A stretch of 64,000 bases of DNA from Pseudomonas viridiflava. GTDB lineage: Bacteria > Pseudomonadota > Gammaproteobacteria > Pseudomonadales > Pseudomonadaceae. The notes beneath the pieces are model-generated. The model worked only from the letters and a program-made list of their open reading frames with translations. It had not been told where the DNA came from and did not search any database. The stretch spans positions 496,001 through 560,000 of the forward strand of contig NZ_UTVH01000095.1 of the NCBI RefSeq assembly GCF_900585905.1. The letters are read 5' to 3'. Shown here one piece after another: positions 19,419 to 26,211 of the stretch. Each line of letters begins with the position of its first letter. Positions within the stretch are counted from its first letter, which is position 1. Position numbers and translations under genes: made by a program.

Positions 19419-20459
19419 ATGATACGTCTTTGTGCGTTATTGATGATGGTGCTGCTTGAAGGGCTGATTTCGGTGCAGGTGCAGGCCGATGATGACTGGA
19501 GTGCGGGCTTTCATCGCTTGAGTTTCCCGGATCCGCTGGATTCGCAGCCCATGCACGCCATCGCGTTCTATCCCTCTACGGGCCCCGAGCAGTCGAGCAA
19601 CCTGGCGGGTTACACCATTGATGCCGGTGAGGAAGCGCCGATTGCCATGGGCCGCTTCCCGCTGTTGCTGCTGTCCCACGGCAATACCGGCACGCCCCTG
19701 GCGCTGCATGATCTGGCGACTTCACTGGCCCGTCAGGGCTTCGTGGTCGTGGCAGTGGTGCATCCGGGTGACAACGACATGGACCACAGTCGACTGGGCA
19801 GCCTCAGCAATCTCTATGGGCGGCCGCTACAGATCTCCCAGGCTATCAGCGCAGCGTTGCAAGACCCGGTGCTGGCGCCTTATGTCACGGCCGAGCAGGT
19901 GGGCGTGATCGGCTATTCGGCCGGTGGCGAAACTGCGCTGATCCTGGCCGGAGCCCAGCCTGATCTGCAGCGACTGAAAAAGTACTGCGCGCAGCGGCCC
20001 GAAGATCGCGATGCCTGCAAGACCGGAGGTGATCTGTTGGCCGATCGCGACGATCTGCATGCCCAGGCTGATCCACGTGTGGGTGCACTGATGTTGATGG
20101 CGCCGCTGACACTGTCATTCGGTCGCCACACCCTGGCTGATGTTCACGTGCCGGTGCTGCTCTACAGCGGCGATGACGATGAGCTGTTGGCCGTCGACAA
20201 GAACGCCGAGGCCCTGGCGCGCAAGCTACCGCAGACGCCTGACTACAAGCTGCTGGCCGGTGCCGGGCACTTCGTGTTCATGGCGCCTTGCAGCGAAGAC
20301 CGACGCGCAGCAGCGCCCTTGCTCTGCAATGACCGGGAAGGGGTCGACCGTGAAGACATTCACCGTAACTTGAGCGCCGAGGCGGTGCGTTTCTTTACCA
20401 GCGCCCTTGGCTCACCAGACCTCGATCACGGCGGGATGCAGACAGCCCATCAGCAATGA
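19419..20459 (+). CDS. Secreted alpha/beta hydrolase (dienelactone hydrolase-like)
   Basis: A 346-residue serine hydrolase with an N-terminal signal peptide (hydrophobic 2-20, cleavage after VQA-D). The nucleophile elbow is GYSAGGE (serine about residue 168); the acid is probably in LLYSGDDDELL and the histidine in AGAGHFVF (about 286). LLSHGNTG supplies the oxyanion region. The extra CSEDRRAAAPLLC segment after the histidine suggests a disulfide. Such periplasmic hydrolases act on esters; the substrate is unknown. Its stop TGA directly abuts the opposing stop of the glycosyltransferase gene. Confidence 0.85.
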   Translation: MIRLCALLMMVLLEGLISVQVQADDDWSAGFHRLSFPDPLDSQPMHAIAFYPSTGPEQSSNLAGYTIDAGEEAPIAMGRFPLLLLSHGNTGTPLALHDLATSLARQGFVVVAVVHPGDNDMDHSRLGSLSNLYGRPLQISQAISAALQDPVLAPYVTAEQVGVIGYSAGGETALILAGAQPDLQRLKKYCAQRPEDRDACKTGGDLLADRDDLHAQADPRVGALMLMAPLTLSFGRHTLADVHVPVLLYSGDDDELLAVDKNAEALARKLPQTPDYKLLAGAGHFVFMAPCSEDRRAAAPLLCNDREGVDREDIHRNLSAEAVRFFTSALGSPDLDHGGMQTAHQQ

Positions 20460-21122
20460 TCAAGCGTGGCTCACCGCCAGATCGAGCAGATAGTCGGCGA
20501 ACCCGCCGCTAGCGCGACCTTGCAGTCGGGTGCTGGTGGTCACCCGAGGGCGGCAGCTCCAGGCGATCCTTGCGCCCTGCGCTTGCAGCTGGCGAATCAG
20601 ATGAACATCTTCATGACAGGCCAAGGGCGGAAAACCGCCTGAAAGCTGGTAGGCCGCTGCGCTGAACCCCAGGTTGGCGCCATGTATGTGCTGATGATCG
20701 TCGCGCTGCTGATAGCGCTGGTTGTACACCCGCTGTGCGTTCAGGGGGATGTCCGCATGCCAGTCATCGGCAATCACCGTGCCGCAGACGACGTCTGCCT
20801 CCAGCGCCAGTTGCTCCACCAGCCAGTCATCAGCAACCGTGCTGTCACCATCGGTGCACGCTATCCAGCGCACGCCCTGTTCCAGCAAGCGTGCAGCGCC
20901 GGCAGCACGTGCCTTGCCGACGTTGCGTGCGTCAATGTGCAGTGTTTGAACGGCGTGGCTGGCAGCGATGTCGGCCGAACCGTCGCTGCAGCTGTCGAGG
21001 ACCACCAGCACCACCACCGGCTCCTGGGCCAGAGCAGGATGGCTGGCGGCGTTCAGCACAGTGCGCAGGCAGTGGCCGAGCAGACCTTCCTCGTTGTGCA
21101 CGGGTATCAGTACGCCAATCAT
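20460..21122 (-). CDS. Family 2 glycosyltransferase
   Basis: A 220-residue GT-A fold transferase. Nucleotide-sugar motifs are IPVHNEEGLLG (about 6-16), LDSCSDGSADIA (about 47-58), the metal-binding CTDGDSTVADDW (about 88-99) and the late ACHEDVHLIRQL, where glutamate-aspartate is the usual catalytic base region. No membrane segments, so it acts on a cytosolic or lipid-linked acceptor. It is the last gene of the glgX-ACAD-PIG-L-methyltransferase-GT operon, overlapping the methyltransferase by ATGA. Acceptor and donor unknown. Confidence 0.88.
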   Translation of the reverse strand: MIGVLIPVHNEEGLLGHCLRTVLNAASHPALAQEPVVVLVVLDSCSDGSADIAASHAVQTLHIDARNVGKARAAGAARLLEQGVRWIACTDGDSTVADDWLVEQLALEADVVCGTVIADDWHADIPLNAQRVYNQRYQQRDDHQHIHGANLGFSAAAYQLSGGFPPLACHEDVHLIRQLQAQGARIAWSCRPRVTTSTRLQGRASGGFADYLLDLAVSHA

Positions 21123-21718
21123 CTCAGCTGCTCCTTTTGCGCCACTGATGCGCCGTCACGGCTCCAGACGTCGAGGAGAACATCCTCGTCCTCATAGTTG
21201 AACAACCGCGACATCTGCAGACGGCCATGCAGCGTCGCGTGGACTGCCTGTGCGTCCAGGGGGCAGCCGTCGATCGCGGGCCGCCAGTGGCAGGCGAGCA
21301 ATTGACCTTCATCCGTCAGCGACGCCAGGGCGCGGTCGATCCACGCCTCAAGATCGTTCTGGTCCAGGTAGTAGCCCAGTTCGCTGAACACGATCAGATC
21401 GAAGCGGCCTTCAGGCCATTGCTCAGGCAAGCGGCCGTGCAGCACGCTGACATGCGGGAAATTCGCCAGGCGGCGGCGGGCCAGCACCACGGCAGCTTCG
21501 CTGGTGTCGCAGACCAGCAGACGCTCGCAGCGGGTGGCCAGCTCAGCGCTGAGTTCGCCATTGGCGCAGCCGGGCTCGAAGGCTGACGCGTAGCGCTCGC
21601 GGGGCAGGGCAGCCAGTGTCAGGGCCCGCTTGCGCCGCTCGTACCAGCGCTGCCTGAACGCCCAGGGGTCGTCGCTGCCCGCGAACAGTTGATCAAAGTA
21701 GTGGTTGTCGACGCTCAT
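21119..21718 (-). CDS. SAM-dependent methyltransferase, NodS-like
   Basis: A 199-residue class I methyltransferase. Motif I is FEPGCANGELSAELA (about 47-61), followed by the acidic LLVCDTS strand that binds ribose and FDLIVFSELGYYLD (about 112-125). Start MSVDNHYFDQLFAGSDDPWAF resembles the N-terminal YFD-dPW pattern of NodS-type N-methyltransferases. The assignment to N-methylation of an amino sugar is inference, strengthened by the PIG-L deacetylase gene just upstream, which would create the amine. ATGA overlaps at both ends. Confidence 0.82.
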   Translation of the reverse strand: MSVDNHYFDQLFAGSDDPWAFRQRWYERRKRALTLAALPRERYASAFEPGCANGELSAELATRCERLLVCDTSEAAVVLARRRLANFPHVSVLHGRLPEQWPEGRFDLIVFSELGYYLDQNDLEAWIDRALASLTDEGQLLACHWRPAIDGCPLDAQAVHATLHGRLQMSRLFNYEDEDVLLDVWSRDGASVAQKEQLR

Positions 21719-22473
21719 AAGAACACCAGCTCGAAAGGTTGCGTCAGCCTTTCCACTGCGCTGAGCGGCAGCACCGGCGCGAGGCCTGCAACCGGATCGC
21801 TTTCCAGCTGACTGCTGAAGGCCTGAATCGCATAGCGCTTGCGGATCACGCTTTGCGGGTCCAGCAGCACCTTGCGCGCGCGAGCCCAGGGCAGGCGTTC
21901 GTCTTCGGGTGACGCCCAGTGCCAGGCCCAGATGGGTAGCTCATGCAGGGTTGCGCCCACCGCCTTCGCGGCACGGATACTGGCGCGGCCGACGGCCTCA
22001 TGATCGCCATGACCGTCTTCGCTCCAGGTGGTGAACACCACGTCATCAGCGCGCAAGTGCTCAGCCAGTAACGCCTGCAAAGCGTCTTCCTGAGCACCCA
22101 CCGCAGTGTCATCAAACTCGGCGCGCAGCCACTCCAGGGTCTCCAACGGCAGATGCAGACGGCGTAACGCTTCCGCGCTTTCCTGCGGGCGGACGCGGCT
22201 CAGGCGCTCTGCCGGCCATTGCGCGGAGCCGGGGTGGCTGGCGCAGCCGTCAGTCACCGAAATCAATTTGATCTCCCGCCCCAACTGAGCGAGCTGCATC
22301 AGCAGGCCAGCGCAACCGAGGACTTCATCGTCAGGATGAGGCGCGATGATCACGGCGCGGCAATGCGCCGGGACCAGCGTCGCGACGCTGATCGCCGGTA
22401 CCGAGGCAAGTTTTTGCGATGCCTGCCAGGCATGCAGAGGCGTACCCGTGCCGACGATCGGGTTTTCTTTCAT
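21715..22473 (-). CDS. PIG-L (LmbE) family deacetylase
   Basis: A 252-residue zinc-dependent N-deacetylase of the GlcNAc-PI/LmbE family. The zinc motif HPDDEVLGCAG (about 49-59) and the third ligand in GHGDHEAVG (about 155-163) are complete, so it should be active. Family members remove acetyl groups from GlcNAc-containing glycolipids or thiols. ATG at 22473 makes an exact ATGA overlap with the upstream gene; an ATG three codons earlier is possible but breaks that pattern. Soluble, no signal peptide. Confidence 0.87.
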   Translation of the reverse strand: MKENPIVGTGTPLHAWQASQKLASVPAISVATLVPAHCRAVIIAPHPDDEVLGCAGLLMQLAQLGREIKLISVTDGCASHPGSAQWPAERLSRVRPQESAEALRRLHLPLETLEWLRAEFDDTAVGAQEDALQALLAEHLRADDVVFTTWSEDGHGDHEAVGRASIRAAKAVGATLHELPIWAWHWASPEDERLPWARARKVLLDPQSVIRKRYAIQAFSSQLESDPVAGLAPVLPLSAVERLTQPFELVFL

Positions 22474-23492
22474 AAGGTCCACATCCGGGTTGTGTTGACG
22501 GTGTCAGGTGCAGTCGCCAGTTCGCCCAGGGCCGCGAGATCACGCTCGGCGTGGCTCTGGCGCAGGAACACCGGCAAATCGGCACTCAGGCGAGCGAAAT
22601 GCGCGTTGCTGCAGAAAGGTCCAGCGCCCAGCGCCCGGCCAACATGGCTGATGACCCGCTGCGCAGTGTGCTCGACTGCCGCGCGTATGCGACGGGCAAG
22701 GCGTTGCGCATCGCCAGCCGGGTCGGCGTCGACGATTTGCGCTGCTCGCTGCAGCGCAGAACTCGCGCTGTGCAGCGCCACGTCCACGGCACCCAGATGC
22801 GCCATCAAGTGCGGGTCGCGGGAGGTGCGCGCCTGCTCCTGCAAATACGCGGCAAGCGCGACGGCAGCGCCATACCAGCAGGCCGCAATGCCGATACCAC
22901 CTTGCCAGAACCCCGGTCGCGCCAGATAAGCGCCGGGCTCACCCACCAGCGTGCCGTGGGTGCCGTTGAAATAGACTGCGCCGCTGCCGGTGGCTGCCAT
23001 GCCCACTGCGTGCCATGCGCTGTCGTTAACTATCACACCCGGTTGCGCCATCGCGACGGCAACCAGCTGTTGTCGATTCTGTTCGTCCCAGGCCGTCATC
23101 AGGCCGTGGCTGAGTACTGCGGCGCCAGAGCACCAGGCTTTGACCCCATGCAGCTCCACCTGACCGTCACCGATCTCGCGCAGCGTGACCCGGGCCTTGG
23201 GCGGCTCTGATGCCCACATGCCCCAGCTTGAACCGGCTTCGACCGGCGCAGCGCCAACCTCGGCCATGATCGCCAGGGCATCAGTGTGGCCTTCATACAA
23301 TTTGCACAGGCTCAGATCATGGCCTGCCACACGCGCCAACGCCCGCCAGCGGTCAAGTACATGACCACTGGCGGGCGTTGGCAATTGATCAAGCCCTTGC
23401 TGGATGAGTGCGTTCAGGCACTCAACCAGGGCCCGCGTGTCGGCGTATCCATGAGTGCGCCGGGCGAGGAACTCGCTCAGCGCAGCACTCAT
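22470..23492 (-). CDS. Acyl-CoA dehydrogenase-like flavoprotein
   Basis: A 340-residue protein with the acyl-CoA dehydrogenase fold: helical N-terminus, a middle beta-domain (GSSWGMWASEPPKARVTL, GVKAWCSGAAVLSHGLM, GSGAVYFNGTHG) and a helical C-terminal domain. It is about 40 residues shorter than standard fatty-acid enzymes and I cannot place the catalytic glutamate with confidence. The FAD-site sequence is also divergent. It may oxidise, or merely bind, an acyl- or amine-bearing intermediate. It begins by an ATGA overlap with glgX, an odd partner for a glycogen-debranching gene. Confidence 0.78.
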   Translation of the reverse strand: MSAALSEFLARRTHGYADTRALVECLNALIQQGLDQLPTPASGHVLDRWRALARVAGHDLSLCKLYEGHTDALAIMAEVGAAPVEAGSSWGMWASEPPKARVTLREIGDGQVELHGVKAWCSGAAVLSHGLMTAWDEQNRQQLVAVAMAQPGVIVNDSAWHAVGMAATGSGAVYFNGTHGTLVGEPGAYLARPGFWQGGIGIAACWYGAAVALAAYLQEQARTSRDPHLMAHLGAVDVALHSASSALQRAAQIVDADPAGDAQRLARRIRAAVEHTAQRVISHVGRALGAGPFCSNAHFARLSADLPVFLRQSHAERDLAALGELATAPDTVNTTRMWTL

Positions 23493-25666
23493 GCCTGATC
23501 GTCGCGCTGCAGTTCAAACAGCAACAGCGAACGCGGCGTGACCGTGTACTCGCTGCCGAACTCGAAGGAGTCCTTGCCGTCGATCTCAGGCTGGTTGGTG
23601 TCGATCAGGCTGGTCCAGTTCTGGCCTTCCGGAACTTCCGGCAGGGTGAAATTGACGCCATCGTGGTGCGAGTTGACCACCAGCAGCAGCGTCGCTTCCG
23701 AACCGCGACGACGGATACCGGTTTCTTGCGCACGGCCATCCATCAACATGCCCAGGCATCGACCGTTCGGGTCTTCCCACTGCTCGATGCTCATCTCTTC
23801 GCCGCTCGGCGACAGCCAGGTCACATCCTTCACGCCCAGCTCCTCGTTGTAATCGCCTACCAGGAAGCGGCTACGACGCAGGATCGGGTACGACTGACGC
23901 AGTTTGATCAGGCGCTTGACGAAGGCCAGCAGGGCCTTGCCGTCTTCGTCCAGATCCCAGTTGACCCAGCCGATTTCGCTGTCCTGGCAATAGGCGTTGT
24001 TGTTGCCATGCTGGGTACGGGCGAACTCGTCACCGGCGACCACCATCGGTGTGCCTTGGGCCAGGATCAGCGTCGAGAAGAAGTTGCGCATCTGACGCAA
24101 ACGCAGGGCGTTGATTTCCGGGTCGTCGGTCGGGCCTTCAACGCCACAGTTCCATGAACGGTTGTCGTTACTGCCGTCCTGGTTGTTTTCATCGTTATCT
24201 TCGTTGTGCTTGTCGTTGTACGACACCAGGTCGTGCAACGTGAAGCCATCGTGGGCAGTGATGAAGTTAACCGACGCATACGGCCGACGGCCGCGCTGGT
24301 TGAACAGGTTGCCTGACGCCGTCATGCGGTTGGCGAAGTCGGCCAGCTGACCTTCGTCGCCTTTCCAGAATGCGCGGATATTGTCGCGGAACTTGTCGTT
24401 CCATTCTGCCCAGCCCGGCGCGAAGTTGCCGACCTGGTAACCGCCTGGACCGCAGTCCCATGGCTCGGCAATCAGTTTCACCTGACGCAGCACGGGATCC
24501 TGGCGGCACGCCACGAGGAAGCTGTGACGCTCGCTGAAACCATCGTGGTAGCGGCCGAGAATGGTGGCCAGGTCGAAGCGGAAACCGTCGACGTGCATTT
24601 CGGTCGCCCAGTAACGCAGGGAGTCGGTGACCATCTGCAGCACGCACGGGTGGCTCAGGTCGAGGGTGTTGCCGGTGCCAGAGTCATTGATGTAGTAACG
24701 CTTGTCATCCGGCATCAGGCGATAGTAGGAGGCGTTGTCAATACCGCGCATCGACAGGGTCGGGCCGCGCTCGTTGCCTTCGGCGGTGTGGTTGTAGACC
24801 ACATCCAGGATCACTTCCAGGTTGGCATGGTGCATGTGCGCAACCATTTCCTTGAACTCGGAAATCTTGCCGTGGGCCAGGTAACGCGGATCCGGCGCGA
24901 AGAAGGCAAGGGTGTTGTAACCCCAGTAGTTGGTCATGCCTTTTTCCAGCAGGTGCTGGTCATTGACGAAAGCATGTATCGGCAGCAGCTCGATCGAGGT
25001 TACGCCCAGACCCTTGATGTGCTTGATCACGTCATCGACCATCAGGCCGGCGAACGTGCCTTTCACTTCATCGGGTACCGAAGGGTGACGCATGGTGAAA
25101 CCGCGGGTGTGGGTTTCGTAGAAAATCGTCTTGTCCCACGGCACGTCGACGCGCTGTTCGCGGCCCCAGGTGTATGCCGGGTCGATGACTTTGCACTTGG
25201 GCACGAACGGCGCGCTGTCACGCTCGTCGAAGCTGAGGTCGTCATCCGGATGGCCGATGGTGTAGCCAAACAGTGCTTCGGACCACTTCAACTCGCCGAC
25301 CAATTGCTTGGCATACGGGTCGATCAGCAGTTTGTTGTGGTTGAAGCGATGACCGTTTTTCGGATCGTACGGCCCGTATACGCGGTAGCCGTAGACCTGA
25401 CCCGGGTGGGCGTCCGGCAGGTAGCCGTGGTAGATCTCGTCGGTGTATTCCGGCAACTCGATGCGTTCGAGTTCCACTTCACCGGCGGAGTCGAACAGGC
25501 ACAGTTCGACCTTGGTGGCATTGGCGGAAAAGATAGCAAAGTTGACGCCCAGGCCATCCCAACTGGCGCCAAGGGGGAAGGGCAGGCCTTCGCGGATGCG
25601 CGAAACCTTGATCTCGGGTTCGCTGGTCTGACCGTCTTTCGTATCCGTAGTGGACTGCGTGCTCAT
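23489..25666 (-). CDS. glgX: Glycogen debranching enzyme GlgX
   Basis: A 725-residue GH13 isoamylase-type enzyme that cleaves alpha-1,6 branches of glycogen or limit dextrin. An N-terminal CBM48 domain (about 25-130) precedes the barrel; catalytic motifs are DGFRFDLATILG (nucleophile Asp), LIAEPWDCGPGGYQVG (acid/base Glu) and NFITAHDGFTLHDLV (stabilising Asp). The frame is open upstream to 25732, but MSTQSTTDTKDGQ at 25666 follows a GGAACG site and is the natural start. It heads a five-gene operon. Its products feed TreY/TreZ and MalQ from the adjacent operon. Confidence 0.95.
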   Translation of the reverse strand: MSTQSTTDTKDGQTSEPEIKVSRIREGLPFPLGASWDGLGVNFAIFSANATKVELCLFDSAGEVELERIELPEYTDEIYHGYLPDAHPGQVYGYRVYGPYDPKNGHRFNHNKLLIDPYAKQLVGELKWSEALFGYTIGHPDDDLSFDERDSAPFVPKCKVIDPAYTWGREQRVDVPWDKTIFYETHTRGFTMRHPSVPDEVKGTFAGLMVDDVIKHIKGLGVTSIELLPIHAFVNDQHLLEKGMTNYWGYNTLAFFAPDPRYLAHGKISEFKEMVAHMHHANLEVILDVVYNHTAEGNERGPTLSMRGIDNASYYRLMPDDKRYYINDSGTGNTLDLSHPCVLQMVTDSLRYWATEMHVDGFRFDLATILGRYHDGFSERHSFLVACRQDPVLRQVKLIAEPWDCGPGGYQVGNFAPGWAEWNDKFRDNIRAFWKGDEGQLADFANRMTASGNLFNQRGRRPYASVNFITAHDGFTLHDLVSYNDKHNEDNDENNQDGSNDNRSWNCGVEGPTDDPEINALRLRQMRNFFSTLILAQGTPMVVAGDEFARTQHGNNNAYCQDSEIGWVNWDLDEDGKALLAFVKRLIKLRQSYPILRRSRFLVGDYNEELGVKDVTWLSPSGEEMSIEQWEDPNGRCLGMLMDGRAQETGIRRRGSEATLLLVVNSHHDGVNFTLPEVPEGQNWTSLIDTNQPEIDGKDSFEFGSEYTVTPRSLLLFELQRDDQA

Positions 25667-25816
25667 GGTGCGTTCCTGCATGTGATGTTTTTTCGGGGCG
25701 GCCGAAACCGTGGTCGAAGCACTTGGCTTCAACAGAACTGGTAAAAAATTGGGTATCCGCAGGTCGCTCCTGATAAATCCGGTAGGCCGGAGGTCCCTGC
25801 GGTATCGAGTACAAGA

Positions 25817-25828
25817 TGCGCTAGCGCA
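25817..25828. repeat. Perfect 12-base palindrome between treY-DUF2934 operon and glgX
   Basis: TGCGCTAGCGCA lies three bases after the DUF2934 stop. It could be an operator for the glgX operon or a short transcript-end hairpin; no U-tract follows. Confidence 0.35.
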
Positions 25829-25831
25829 AGA

Positions 25832-26197
25832 TCACGGCGCCGATGGTTTGCCTGATTTCTTGGCGGCAGGTTTACTGGCAGTTTTAGCAGATTCCCCTGA
25901 CTTGTCCTTGCCAGCCGCGGCTTTGCTCGCTGCAGGCTTGGCTACTGCAGCAGGCTTGCTGGTGGCCTTGGCTGCCGCTGTCTTTGCAGGCTTGGCCTTG
26001 GTGTCAGCAGCGCTATCGACTTCAGGCAGCTTGGGTTTGGCAGCCTTGCGCGCGGTGGATTTGTCCGGCGCCAGTGCTTCGGCTTCAGCCAGTTTGCGAG
26101 CCATCTCCCAGTGGCGTTCATCCTGACCTTCAGGCTCGCCTTCCGATTCCCAGATCTGATACGCAAACTCGCGAATTCGCTTTTCGTCGGCACTCAT
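25832..26197 (-). CDS. DUF2934 protein with histone H1-like tail
   Basis: A 121-residue protein. Residues 1-45 are the DUF2934 domain (RIREFAYQIWESEGEPEGQD, then HWEMARKLAEAEAL). From about 45 to the end it is a low-complexity lysine/alanine/proline tail with repeated KPAA-type units, like the H1-like tail of AlgP. Such tails bind DNA or polyanions without sequence preference. It sits 14 bases after treY, so it is the last gene of the trehalose operon; no role in trehalose synthesis is known to me. Confidence 0.85.
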   Translation of the reverse strand: MSADEKRIREFAYQIWESEGEPEGQDERHWEMARKLAEAEALAPDKSTARKAAKPKLPEVDSAADTKAKPAKTAAAKATSKPAAVAKPAASKAAAGKDKSGESAKTASKPAAKKSGKPSAP

Positions 26198-26211
26198 CTC
26201 GACACTCCCAA

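Noticed and set aside
24524-25744. A 406-codon plus-strand reading frame opposite glgX
   Set aside because: Antisense shadow of a GC-rich gene; the minus strand encodes a complete GlgX with all catalytic motifs, and the plus-strand product has no recognisable domain.
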